From NCBI RefSeq assembly GCF_964204645.1, contig NC_134025.1:3167001-3231000 (forward strand): a DNA stretch of 64,000 nt, read 5' to 3'. A program made the position numbers and the translations under genes. Every line of letters begins with the position of its first letter. Positions within the stretch are counted from its first letter, which is position 1. Source of the DNA: Tubulanus polymorphus. Taxonomy: Eukaryota; Nemertea; Palaeonemertea; Tubulaniformes; Tubulanidae. Positions 24,301-36,200 of the stretch are shown here, one piece after another. Under the pieces are notes generated by a model. That model made no database searches. It was not told the DNA's origin and was given only the letters and a program-made list of their open reading frames with translations.

Positions 24301-26946
24301 ACTCCCGTCGTAAACTGTGAGTTTATCTTCGAAACTAAGTTAACGAATATGTCTCGAATTCATGGATGATTACCCGAAACAGAATCCGAAAAAAACCATA
24401 TAAAAATCGTAGGAACTAGTGGCAGATCCCGTGGCAAGGTCACGGTCGAACCAATTTTTTAGGGAAGGTTAAATGTAACTCGTGTAAGTGCATTCCGATA
24501 GTTCCATATTGACAGGATTCTTTTTAGGAATCTTCAACGACAAGTTAAAAAATCTTTTCGACAAAATCCTGTCGTTTATGACATAAAAAGCCTCTAGATT
24601 TTAAGGAGACACAAAATATCGTAAGAATCCCTCGATCCAGGCCCGGAAACTGTTTACTTTTACCTCTCAGATTTTACATCGAAAGATTCGCAATCTTTTA
24701 TTACATATATGTAATTGACAGGAACATTATTCTCATAAATAACTGTATGTCAGAAATTCACGGGAGTCACAGACATTTTTGTCGATCCAACATGAAAAGG
24801 GTGGTGAACGACACAAGACAACGCAGCGAACGAGAGAAACAGCTCATTATTTTCCATCCAGTCTTTGATCATTCTTGATGTTCTTTTGAAGCTCGCCGCG
24901 GATTTGTCCCCGTAGATTTCAAAATATCCTCCCTCCCCCCGCCGCAAACCAGACTAACTTTGAAGAAACGGCAGATATCTTCCATCTCTCGCGCGTATAT
25001 GAAATCGGAACCAAGCGCCGGAAAGGATAAATCTTGCGAGGCCAGATACGCTGACCCCGGTGCTTAATGGAAAATCCAAGATCAATAAACTGGCGAACGG
25101 AAAGCGTCGAATCCTCGGGAGAAATGGCAAACTGAGACAGACATGAGTTATCAGGGCAGAAACGGCTGCCGCCAACAACAGATAATTTTTACCACGGCGT
25201 GAATCCTGATTATGAAAACTGATCATCAATCAGCTGTTCATGATAAATAACGCCTCTCCCGATAACACAAACTATTGATAACCAGCAAACCATTATTGAT
25301 ATAACCAGGGGGGGGAAGGGGAGGGGGCGTACAGCACAATACCACAATACCATAATATCCAAACAATAAAAACAAATGGCTATCAGTCTAGACTTTTGAA
25401 AGAACGTTATTTGCCTTCACAAAAACAGACCAAACACAGGAGGGGGGTCATGCGAGATTTCTATAAGACCCTCAACATTTTCAGTGCCCTGTCGAAAAGT
25501 ATATTGTGTCAAAAATAGAGCAATTTGGCTTTGAAACGGATACTTTGGGTAAAAAAAAACATCACTTTGTTGAAAGTTCCTGAAACAGAGTCCTACAGAT
25601 CAGTCACTCCTGGATATAAGGAGTTTTCAAGGAGAAAATTTCAAATTTTGAAGAAGCGCCCACTTTCCAATTACAGTAGACTCCTCTGAAATTGATACCG
25701 TTTTTCTCAGTAAACCATTAATTCAGTGGTTTTGTAAGCAAATTTTTATCATTTACACTAACTAAACTCGGTTTCTAATTTGGTAACTGCTAATTGGGTA
25801 AAAAGATCCTGGTTCCAACAGTACTGATTTAGGGAGAGTTTATTGAGTAACCCCTGGATTTACCCCTGAAACAGGACTGATATATCTCACCCCTGGATTT
25901 ACCCCTGAAACAGGACTGATATATCTCACCCCTGGATTTACCCCTGAAACAGGACTGATATATCTCACCCCTGGATTTACCCCTGAAACAGGACTGATAT
26001 ATCTCACCCCTGGATTTACCCATGAAACAGGACTGATATATCTCACCCCTGGATTTACCCATGAAACAGGACTGATATATCTCACCCCTGGATTTACCCC
26101 TGAAACAGCAACCAACCGACGTAATCAAATAAATGCAGCGAAGACGGTCACTACGAGATGAAGCTGTTGCTAATTGTTCAGTTGCAATCTTCAACACGAC
26201 GAACGGACGGTGCAACAAGCGACGTCAGTGTCTCATCTGTTAATGTCTGACGAGACAAATCAAATTTCAGAATCACATTATCACCATCGGTGCATTCCGT
26301 TACTAAACTGACACGGCCAATCGGAAATAACATGTTCAATATGTGTGTGAACATAGGAAGACAAACACGCCGCTGAGCAGGTTATCATTAAGCACTAACC
26401 CCCCAAGATACGATGACACAATGAATCAAATTACACGACTCAGTCGGTTAACTCAGATTACCCAGCTGAAATTATCCACTGCTCGTGTTCTGGGCCCGGT
26501 TCCATAGTCGAGACTTAGGTCCAAAAGTGGTCTTTAATCTTAGGAATAATCTTAAGTTGGGTATATCACTAAGTAGGTCTTAGACTGGTCTTAAGTCTTA
26601 GTCATGACTATGCAACCGACCCCTGAAGACTGCGTCACCCGGATCAGGTGGAGGCTATTTGGCCCGGGTCAAACTGGTACGCACCAGACCCCCGATTAGA
26701 GTACATCGAGACATAAATCGATCAAATGATACTAAAATGCTATCAAAAATATGCAGCGGCGAGTGAGGTGAGTGATTTCCAGAACCCGGCGCGGAATGAT
26801 TTGACCCAGCTCAATTTGAGCCTATGTAATCATTAATCATTATGATTGATGAATATCACGATTATAACTGTGAATATCAGCGAAATGGAGTAAAAACTAC
26901 TTAAAACAGAAACGCCAGTGAAAATAGAAAAACTGGTTGAATCCCG

Positions 26947-27013
<67 letters not shown>

Positions 27014-27153
27014 CGAGAATGAGAGGAGATAAGTGGTGTAGTCAATGATGGATTCAAACAGCGTTTATGGTGGTGGTGAATAACGACGGGTGCCTGCCTC
27101 GTGATGTAGTATCTTACAAATTTATCGATATATTACTTATACATAGCCGTTTA

Positions 27154-27201
<48 letters not shown>

Positions 27202-30200
27202 AAGCACTCGTGTTTAATGATCCTGAATAAATGAAGCATACACTCGGTGTATTATATCGCAGTTTATTATATACGTCAGTCGTGTTAACTTACCTCTTCA
27301 CATAATGCCAGCATACGACGAGTCGTCTCCAATGACTGAAAATATAAAACACATCGGTATCAAAAACGTGAATTAAATACTGAATATATCGGTAATAATC
27401 TACTAATCATACATGCAGTTTATAATGACAGTCTAACAGGCTCGGACCAGACCCGAGTCAAATTTGGCCCGTAAGTGAATCACTCACTCATTACTAAACG
27501 ATGCCGCAGCAAGCGAGGTGAGTCATTTCCAGACAGTTTTTGGTCAGGCCAAACAGGCTCGGACCATTATGACACCTACGCGATCAGTTTGGCTCCGGTC
27601 AAAAATGCTTGTGCGATCGGGGCTCAAATATTGCTTAAAGAACTATTAACCCTTTCAGTGCGTCTACACCGCAGTGCAGTGTATAAATCAGTGATGGATT
27701 TTGCTAGTACACCGCACTGCGGTGTATTGATGTAATTAGTAATTTGTAATTATCTCTATTGAAAAATGGCAGCGAGTGTCAAACATAGTGAAATACTAGT
27801 AACTAACGATACACCGCACTGCGGTGTAGACGCACTATAGTGGTATTCCCATTGTTCAACACACTAGGGTGGAATTTTTTTTAGAATTTTCAAATTTTCT
27901 CCAGCACTATAGGGTATATATTAGTCAGCACTGAAAGGGTTAAGCTGAGCATTGGTATATACAGAAATGGGTAATTATGAAATGTTGATTAAAGAGAGTA
28001 AGGGGCTATGGCTAATGATTTGAAGTGATGTAACCCTTAATTACGAATCAATTCTACTGATATCAGATTCAATATACCGATTCATGTTGTACTCGATAAG
28101 TTTTGGAGCTATGTAATTAATTTTCTGCCAACGTCCCATCGCCCATAGTCAATGTCGTAATTAGTGCATCTACGAGCGCGTGATTTAGTGCAAATCGCTC
28201 GGTTACTGTCAGACACAAGACATCCGGAATAAGAGATGACGATTCTATTTCTGTCTCCGGTATCAGCGGGATTTAAAACGATCGCAGCGATTTCGGATAT
28301 TTTAGGAATGTTACGTCACAGCGTGGTCCAAACTGATGATTCGTAAGATCAGTTTTTCAAGAATGCTTTTTCAATGAGTTTAAGTCAATCAGGTCATTAT
28401 TTTGTCTCTATTTTTTAGTCCCACTTTGAAATTCCAAGTCAGTCGTCATTTGGATAAATTGTCAACATAATGATGACCAAAAGCCCAAATCTTTATCACC
28501 AACCAGACAGTAAAATAGAGTTCGGAAATATAGCGACTTTTAGACTAAATTGAATTCGATCATTCTCATTGGTGATCAAGATCAAGGTCATCAAATGAAA
28601 TGCTGAGAATCTTTGACCATTTCTGATCTAAGAGCGCTCTCCGCGTTCAAGCATTCTAAGTAAATAAAAACATCGGTACATTTCCGGCGGGGAAATTGAA
28701 ACCTAGATCGGGGAGAACAGTCTCTCTGTTTTCTATCCTGTTCGGCTGAAATAACTTGCAGACGAAAAACGGATATGCGAAAAGAGGATTGATACTCGTA
28801 ATCATTGATCTCATATCTGACGTTTACCGCGGAGTGTTGAATATTAACATCGAGAGGATTATCGCGACCTCTTTACATTACCATATAGAAAGAGACAGTC
28901 AGAGATTTCATCATTCATCGCAGTCGACAAATATCATTATACGATGAAAATAATATATATATATATACATGAAAGATGTATCGCTTGATCGTCGGAGACG
29001 TTTCCAAACTTACTTCAGTTGTGCCATCGTCGATCTGTTGTTGAAGTAACTCGCCGGGTGATAAATTAGCGTCGTGTTCCCTTTTCAAGCGTTCCTCCTC
29101 GGTCTCCTTCGGTTCCTCATTCAGTAATCCACTGAGACCCGGCACTTCGAACACCATTATCGAATAATAGCTTTACCACAAATTACGGAATTACGATTTC
29201 ACGATATGCCTCGAAACGCGCGGGTTTTTCACTCTAAATCTACAATTTCATATCCTCGCGATCTTCCGTTTTTGATTCTATTCCATTTCCGTCGATCTTT
29301 TCATTATCCTTTTTTTTTTCGAACGAAATTCTTCCGCGTTATTTCCTCTCGTCGCGACACATGCTTTCAACGACGACGACGACGACGAATATTTGTGCGA
29401 TTGCGCGCGCGTGAACCCAAACTAAAACGGACGTAGCGACGACGACGTTGCCTCTATGCGAAGTTGCACATTCAAATGAAAATCCATACACGACGAGAGA
29501 AGGCCGATCTAATGAGACCCTATCAGCACGAACCCGCGAACGACGATGCTTTGCGAGCCGGTTGACACGATGCTTCTAACGTCGACGCCGTGTGTGACTC
29601 GATAGCTGCTGCATATTCGGTGAAACACGAGCAGCGAGCGACATGATTGTTTTAAAATTCGCGTATGAACGTACACGGGGGACGTGTCGTCTCACATGGC
29701 AGAAGATATCGCCGCGGTGTTTCATCTATAATTTATGAAACGAGCCACCATCAGTATTCACGAATATAACATTCTAGAAACAGACTGTAGAGAGCTAGAA
29801 ACTCGCCCGGTATCAATTAACGATGTTAATTCAATAATTCATGAGTATGTGGACCATGTGTGAATACACTAATACAATAGATAACTAATGAGACGAGTCC
29901 GGTGAGTGTCACTTCATAACCTATAGGACCGACCATCGGGCTAATTTCATCGACGGAGAGTTTGAAGATGAATTTCGAGATATGCGAAAAACCCTACTAT
30001 AATCAAAAATCTCAAAAGGATCAAATGTACTTTGAAGATGCGAATGGAATGTAAATAGATATATCTATATCAAATAGGTTTTTTTTATGGGGGAAAGCCT
30101 TAAGTAGCTATGGCAACGAAGGTCATAACGAACGACTAGGAGAGGCCATTTATCAAACAACTATGCTCATGTAATGACCAATTTCGTCTGGGAAATGGGA

Positions 30201-32359
30201 TGAATTCCCAATGTTCAATAGCCCCAAAAGTATTGCGCTAATCACTAACAGTTGTATATTTACGACTCCGCTAAGATTGCTTATTTGCTCCAACAACGAT
30301 CTATCATTGCTACGATCATTTTGATGATCGCGAAAATATCCGCATATCCTTCATATTATTATTAGCGAACATTGTAGAACATTCGAAAATAATAAGCTTC
30401 ATGAAATAGTTTCCTGTCCGTATTGAAACAATAATAAACAGTAAAATCCTTCTAATCTTTGACGATGACTGTTAGGCTCTAGTTGAAATGTCCTAAAACG
30501 GGATACCGGCAAGGCTACTGAGGGAAGGGAGGATTCAGCGATAATCCACCAGGATCAATAGTGGTGCTGGGTTACCGCGCTTCCCATACACTGAGGGAGA
30601 AAGGCAATCTTATATTTATCCGATGACTTCGCATTTGGAAGCCTAAAAATCAAGTTCAAATTTCATTGAAGATGAACTGATTTTCACTATGAATGACCCA
30701 CTGTTTTGTTGCGCCATCTGGTGGTGCCCGCATCCCATTGTACTAACTACTAGCGCAAGGAAAACCATATCCGATTATCTTCTGGGATTCGAAATTCAAC
30801 TTATCGATTCATATTCTGAAATTTTACGACTTCAGAAAGATTCGTACCATTTCGGAAGCGCTACAAGCCAAGTCTACTCACTATCAGTAGTGGCCACATC
30901 GGAAAGTGGTAAAATTTCATAATGTATTAAGCGATCAAAACCGGGCATCCATTACAGTATGACTGAGACATTTGACGAAGCCAATCTGAAAAGTACAAGC
31001 TTTATCGCAAGGCTACACGACTGATGGATGAGTATTTCTGTATTATTCAAGCATTAGTCTCACGACGGATATGTCACAATATGCATGTCGGGTAATACCT
31101 CCAATCATTCAAGGCAGCAATAACATAAACCATAAATCTTTATTGTTCATACATATGAAATATTCATTCGTGAAATTTTCCAATTTCATATCGGAAACTG
31201 TCAACCGAATTCATCAAAAACTGCATTTTAACAGATACACGCGTAAAATATCAATTTGAGCCGACATGAAAATTTAATTGGTCGAAATAATGGTAGAAAT
31301 AACGGAGCGACATCGCAAGCAACAATACGATATTCGAAACAATTTAGGCAGCATCTGCATAAGCAGCAATAAATGTAATTAGTTATGCACATGTTTGGTC
31401 CATTGGGATATATGTAATTTGTAGAACAACTAAATGAATACTTGAGTATGAGAAGGGTATGATTAGAGAACGGGTCAGATGACTGCGCAGACCAGTAACA
31501 CCTCACTACGTCCATATTGCGCAAACACAGAGGAATTAACGCTACGGAAATAATCGTAACATTATTCAGATACGAATTGGAATAACTAGTGATTGAGATG
31601 TGAAGTTTCTCGGTTGTTCATTCATGAGCGCCGTGAATCTAGACTGTATCACGGTATCCGCAGATTCCATCAGGATTATCACCATATATCTTCCCTATAC
31701 CGAGGTCATCTACAGTACATTCCATACGAGATAAGTACGAAAAGTTCATCTGTATCTATTCACTTTTTATAGTCTTTACGCAATTTCTAAAACATATATT
31801 CTATAACGTGACTAAAAGACAGCAAAATCTATCAATTTATACTTCAAATGATAAACAAATATAGGCGAGTAGCGCACAGCTGTGTAGAATTAATTCTCAT
31901 TTTCATGATTTGCGATGTCATTAAACTGTATTGAACCGACACCTGTTGGGAGGAAATTAGAGTAATCGATCGCATTAGTGATTATTTCCATCGACAGAGC
32001 GCGCCACTGGCTAGTCACGCGTACATATCGAACGGAATGATCGAGTTACGAATGACGTATGGCCGATACTCGATGATAGATCGCTGCAGGCAATTAACTG
32101 ATCTGATTCGTCCGCAAGAAAACACGCTTCGAACGGAGGATAGAACAGTAGTAAATTGCGGGGAACTCGTTTCATACGAGAATTCACCATCTCCGACAAT
32201 GCTTCAAATAACATATACCTATATAATCCCTTGGGCTGAATATTCGAAAAATAGAACGCCCAACATTTAAAATTTCTCACTTACTTCATCAGTAGTAGTG
32301 TTCATTTTGAGCTGGAGCTCAGCCAGCTCGCTACGCATTTCATCATCAGTCTTCGACAT
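15259..32359 (-). CDS. SNAP25: SNAP-25/SNAP-23 t-SNARE with three sets of alternative exons
   Basis: Plasma-membrane Qbc-SNARE that supplies two helices to the fusion complex with syntaxin and synaptobrevin. Common exons on the minus strand: 27335-27294 ([14 protein letters not shown]), 19562-19445 ([17 protein letters not shown]... to [10 protein letters not shown]), 18778-18641 (linker, [15 protein letters not shown]) and 17681-17537 ([12 protein letters not shown] to QIDRINQK). Alternatives: first exon 32359-32285 or 29157-29014; second-position exon 21963-21915 or 21255-21207; last exon 16282-16217 or 15321-15259. Phases agree for every choice, giving 209-210 residues with the upstream first exon and 232-233 with the other. 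The zero-layer glutamines are kept: DEQG or DHQG in helix 1, and SQNKQ in helix 2. The palmitoylation segment has three cysteines and a Trp ([10 protein letters not shown]) where vertebrates have more cysteines. An acceptor-like cttctgaaag on the plus strand at 32382-32391 suggests a further 5' UTR exon upstream. Introns are large and rich in mobile elements. Confidence 0.95.
15425..15715. repeat. Dispersed repeat resembling 19875-20160
   Basis: Begins ggtggatctagg and ends with ggatccaccccc in the other sense. A related ggtggatccaggggtaggct begins at about 19878. It lies in the intron between the two last exons of the SNAP gene and is a likely non-autonomous element. Confidence 0.4.
16217..16282 (-). 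CDS. SNAP25: SNAP proximal alternative last exon (ATSNEYRI form)
   Basis: After the acceptor ttacag the exon reads [18 protein letters not shown] and ends LSS-stop. It aligns with the C-terminal end of the second SNARE helix. It is phase 0 after INQK. No strong minus-strand AATAAA was found between here and the distal exon, so how its transcripts end is unclear. Confidence 0.9.
   Translation of the reverse strand, partial: ATSNEYRISEANKRANKLLSS
21207..21255 (-). CDS. SNAP25: SNAP mutually exclusive exon B ([16 protein letters not shown])
   Basis: A 49-nt exon with acceptor tttag and donor gtaaga. It encodes [16 protein letters not shown] plus one base that joins with AG to give Glu. Its length and phase match exon A at 21963-21915. 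It keeps the zero-layer Gln (HQG). The pattern SQD-G-KTI-MLD resembles SNAP-23, whereas exon A resembles SNAP-25. Using both would add 49 nt and break the frame. Confidence 0.88.
21915..21963 (-). CDS. SNAP25: SNAP mutually exclusive exon A ([16 protein letters not shown])
   Basis: A 49-nt exon with acceptor attag and donor gtaggt. It encodes [16 protein letters not shown], which is almost the canonical SNAP-25 sequence around the zero-layer Gln. It is located 660 bases upstream of exon B in transcript order. Confidence 0.92.
23223..23519. mobile_element. MITE carrying three 19-bp palindromes, copy 1
   Basis: The terminal inverted repeats are ttaaccctttcagtgc and its inverse. Inside are three copies of the 19-bp palindrome tacaccgcagtgcggtgta (23337-23355, 23440-23458, 23482-23500). 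A second copy in opposite orientation is at 27646-27943. Confidence 0.85.
25586..25845. repeat. Dispersed repeat, family shared with 8120-8385
   Basis: Moderately diverged copy of the element in the NTPCR intron. It ends directly against the 39-bp minisatellite at 25850. Confidence 0.55.
25850..26107. repeat. 39-bp minisatellite, 6.6 copies
   Basis: The unit begins cccctggatttacccctgaa and continues to atatctca. Copies are almost identical; two carry an acccatg variant. Because 39 is divisible by three, several frames stay open through it and give repetitive, meaningless ORFs. Confidence 0.95.
26492..26623. mobile_element. Foldback element, cccggttccatagt family
   Basis: cccggttccatagtcgagactta at the left end is met by an approximate inverse (cttagtcatgactatgcaaccg) at the right end. 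A related pair is seen in a ZNF106 intron (43157-43274). Confidence 0.5.
26949..27014. repeat. (GA)n microsatellite
   Basis: About 30 GA units with two interruptions near the right end. Confidence 0.95.
27157..27198. repeat. (AT)n microsatellite
   Basis: About 20 AT units in a row, 95 bases from the donor side of a SNAP exon. Confidence 0.95.
27294..27335 (-). CDS. SNAP25: SNAP common exon ([14 protein letters not shown])
   Basis: A 42-nt phase-0 exon shared by transcripts from both first exons. It encodes the SLE-TRRML block of the first SNARE helix. Acceptor attttcag, donor gtaagt. Confidence 0.93.
27646..27943. mobile_element. MITE carrying 19-bp palindromes, copy 2 (inverted)
   Basis: Same element as 23223-23519 in reverse orientation, with the ttaaccctttcagtgc termini. 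One of its three palindromes has a mismatch (cagtgcagtg). Confidence 0.85.
29014..29157 (-). CDS. SNAP25: SNAP alternative first exon B (long N-terminus)
   Basis: 48 codons from ATG 29157 to the donor gtaagt. It starts [16 protein letters not shown], runs through an acidic stretch, and ends [17 protein letters not shown], which joins SLETTRRM in phase 0. The end aligns with the beginning of the first SNARE helix (compare LSxEEIQQR in SNAP-23). An exon with its own start codon inside the gene implies a second promoter near 29.2-29.5 kb. Confidence 0.75.
29158..32284. other. SNAP intron between the two first exons; probable internal promoter
   Basis: No coding exon was recognised. The 250 bases upstream of 29157 are richer in CG dinucleotides (repeated cgacgacg near 29370-29450) than the rest, which would suit a promoter for first exon B. 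Confidence 0.4.
32285..32359 (-). CDS. SNAP25: SNAP alternative first exon A (canonical N-terminus)
   Basis: 25 codons, [20 protein letters not shown] to TTTDE, then gtaagt. Matches the usual SNAP-25 start (DMRNELEEMQ...DE). An acceptor-like ctttcag 23 bases upstream of the ATG implies an untranslated exon further out. Confidence 0.92.
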
Positions 32360-32807
32360 TTTTTTCCCCGCAATTCACCGACTTCTGAAAGTAATATAAG
32401 AACCAGTAATGAGAAACTGCAGTAGATCATAATCGAACTGAAATATCTGATACATACGGCCATCGACAAATTTGACTCGGAGACAGATAGGAATATACGG
32501 AGCCGATTTCCGAGTGGTTTAAATCGATAAAAACAATGCTATTGCAATATTTACGCCGAGGATATTGGTTATAACTGCCGGGCAGATATACATTATCTAT
32601 GTATAACACGAAGGCGATTATTGACAAATAGAACTAACAATACAAACCAATCGATATCAGGAAATCTGTCCCTGGATAGAAATCCAATTTTCTACGACAT
32701 CTATTTATCAACAAAACGCGTAAAGACAAATGTCTCAAATCAAGAGGGCAAATTGACACGCATTCATACTAATGTCTATTTCAACCTGACTTGAGAGCAT
32801 TCCGGGT

Positions 32808-33245
32808 GGCCTAGCTCAGTCAGTTTTGGTAGTACATACCTGATAAAGGTCTTAGTAGGACCAGAAAGGACGGGCAGTCGACCTAAATCATCATTTTAAT
32901 CCATTTGAAACTGTATTGAAGGATATCCAAAAAGACTTCACTGAAAGGGGTTAAATGAAGAGAAGTGACTCCATGATTTGAAAGTTTAACAATATGTCTC
33001 CATGCCTACATACCAAACTTCAGTTGGTAGGCATGGAAACATATTGTTAAACTTTCAAATCATGGAGTCTCTTTTCTCTCATGAACCCCTTGAACCCCTT
33101 TCAGTGAAGACTTTTTGGATATCCTTCAATACAGCTTCAAATGGATTAAAAAATGATGATTTAGGTCGACTGCCCGTCCTTTCTGGTCCTACTAAGACCT
33201 TTATCAGGTATGTACTACCAAAAATGAGTGAGCTAGGCCACCTGG
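32808..33245. mobile_element. Long foldback element with tRNA-like ends
   Basis: Two arms of roughly 200 bases mirror each other around 33008 (catgcctacataccaaactt...aggcatgg). The outer ends read ggcctagctcagtcag, like a tRNA A box, followed by ggtagtacatacctgataaagg. This could be two tRNA-derived SINE-like units head to head. A related, more diverged element is at 62485-62735 in the NOVA gene. The open frame 33002-33271 is chance. Confidence 0.75.
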
Positions 33246-36200
33246 AATGCTCTCAAGTCAGGTTGAAATAGACATTACGACAGATGTTATTATTAGTATA
33301 CGGTGTATGATATAGCAGTCAAGTGTTCGTGGGAATATTTATGAGAGTAATTCTCGCAGGTAAAATATCACGCATCTCGATACATAGCGTGGCGCGCCAC
33401 TCCGCATCTTATCAGAGATCGGTACGCTCCGTCCTGTCCCGAGACTGCTACTCGAGTCAGGGGAAATGAGCGTTGTCATGGTAACAAACTGCTTTCCGCG
33501 GGTACGATATATGTCGCGTTCGTAAGTGGGAGACAATACTAACGTCTGGATTAGAGAAACAAATCACTGACAACTGTTACGCATTACACAAACGATTTCG
33601 AAGAGGCCAACAATTTATATCTATATATGTATTTAGGCTATATGAGATACAATTATCGCGTAAGCCATCAATTTATTCTCTCTTATCAAACTCTTACTGC
33701 AACATTGACTGTTGATGCGTTCAATATTCACATTCGCCTGATGTCAGTACTGCGTCAGTTGCTGTTTGCATTATCCATAGCAACAAATTACCCCTAATAT
33801 AGTTCTCAACACTCCAGACATTATAACTGGAATCTTGTATATCAGATGAAATGGTTTTGTATGAATGCGCAGCAGCGCTGCTGCTGCCGGCTATCATTGT
33901 ATATGTTTTGCAGGCTTTCATGTATGTTTTCGCTCGTTATCAAGAATAAATATATACACTCATAATTTTTCCGGCTGTATTCGCGATTATAAAATAATCT
34001 TTCGTCGAACCGTCGTCTATATATGAAATATGCAACAGCTAGCGAGCCGCTCCCCACAGGGCCGACAGATTTACAGAGTCTACGATCTCTTTCCGATAGA
34101 CGGGGATAATTCCATTAACGGGATTGTGTAACGAACATGATTGCGCGGATCAGTTAATTGAAACGGCGACAGAAGTTGATTGATTTTCAAAAGAGCCATC
34201 GAAGCCGGCTTCGCAGTTGAAAGTCGCCGTCGAAAAAAGCCAATTACATATTGCTGATAAATAAAGACGGCTTCGAAGATGGATGAGTTCATTTGAGACA
34301 ATACAGCGCGGAAAGTGGTAACAGCCAAAACGACCCGATAGATTTCATTTTTTATTGACACGTAATAAATCCTCATTTCTGCCGAAGCAAATCACAGCAA
34401 CCGCAATGTTTCACATGCAATAGGCTAACATAGCTCGAAGATTAGAAATAGAAAATACTGATTCGTTCAGAATTAACGTTCTTGTCATTCATTCCTACCC
34501 GGTATTCGGACCTGTTGTATCGCGTAAATATGGCTATAATCGTATTAACACCAAGTCGTCGTTGATATGTTAATACGACAATCATGAACCACATCAGGAT
34601 ACATTGATGCTATTGATATTTGTTGACCATCTCTTCAGATTAGTTACAAGTGAGATAGTTAATTTAATTAAGATGCCTCAGCGTTGACCGTTAAGATGAA
34701 ACTGGTTATTCCGAGGCCGTTAGGAATCTTACGCTAATAACCATTAAGCGCGCATTACCGACTACTCGAAATGGATTGATACGTAGCTGAAAACTAAGTT
34801 TTCTCGCTGAATTAACGAACGAAGAACCATTCAAACTTATCTTATCGTCTTTTCTGTTGACCTAAGAGCCATGCTAGATACAGTTCTATATCTACATGTA
34901 CCATATTAATGACAGATATCAATGTTAATAGTTTCTTGTTCTTGGACTCAGTTCAACGCAGTCGAAAATTAGATGATTTCCATTGCGATAATTCATGTAG
35001 ACCTAGGCCTATTAGAGTCAACCGAAAAACTGTGGAATCCATTCTATGAACCATTAGGCTAAACAAAAATGATACCTTGTTTCTCCGCAGCGGCCGGGTT
35101 ATTTTTGTAAAATATGATAAAATTTTTAAACAGTTCATTTCTATAGCGGCCGGGTCTGTTATGGTAAAATTGATCACGATTTTATAAAAAGTAATGTATA
35201 GGGTAGATAGGCGGGCGGCCGGGTCAACATTTAAGCTCAGCAGAGTGGAGAAACAAGGTATCAATTTTTTTTAGCCTTAATCATTTTTGATTCACAGTAA
35301 AATCTTTTGAAATTGACCAACTCTTTAAGTCATACAACTGCAGTCCTGGCGTTTTAACAGTTACTTTTAAATTTCCTTAACATGTATTGATATTTATATT
35401 ATATATAACTACACAAGTCTACAGATTCACACATCAATGAATTCAAAATTTCAATTTCATTCATTAAATGATCGCATCTTAACTTGCATTGACTACTGGT
35501 ATTGATGTAGAATAGACTAAATATAACCATATACACTTGACAATACAGTCGAGAAATTAAACCAGCATCTTATGACTATCGGTCAATGAAGTCAGTCGAT
35601 ATCCAATCAAGCCGTCTAAAATAGTAGGCAACGATCAGATAGTGACAGAGACTGCAATCCCACTAATACTGACAATATACAGTGGATCAATCACTTGCTA
35701 GATCGGTTACATTGGAAAGCAATTGCCCTGATTGGATCTACAAAAAGCATTGATGCATTTGAAATATTGATTAATCTTTCAACCAATCCATCTTGAATTG
35801 ATGGATTTATAGCAGAAAATGTGACAAACTGTTCCATCAAATAACAACCAATGACGACATCCAGAATGGCCTTTCAGAGAATCTTTCCACAATTGATTTT
35901 TTAGACAATGATAATCAAATATTCGCACTCAATCACACCATGCCAATGGCGATGAACGAATGATAGGATTGCAAAATCTGTTGGTTCTAAAAGAATTTTT
36001 TAAGACCCAGTGTAAATAAATCAGCCCATCCTGCACAAAATAGAATGACAGTATGAATAATTTTCAAATGAATACCTAGGCCTTCATACCGACTGGTGCC
36101 CTGGGGCACATACATGTGAAGTTTGATACTCAAAAATGACAGAAACACGGAAGTGAAATTTTTTCGGTGATTTAATGACTATTTGTAATTGATTTACGAA

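Larger units (their letters stand above)
21964..27293. other. Large SNAP intron
   Basis: This 5.3-kb intron holds two inverted MITE copies (one ends just beyond it), a 39-bp minisatellite, a (GA)n and an (AT)n microsatellite, and a dispersed repeat. I found no additional exon that fits the SNAP family. Confidence 0.5.

Noticed and set aside
25850-26107. CRISPR-like array
   Set aside because: The copies are contiguous with no unique spacers, in a spliced eukaryotic genome; it is a minisatellite.
25829-26218. Two overlapping open frames with a 13-residue repeat
   Set aside because: They are produced by the 39-bp minisatellite, whose period keeps frames open; no start context, splice structure or family support.
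33002-33271. 89-codon open frame
   Set aside because: Lies within the right arm of the foldback element and has no conserved protein features.
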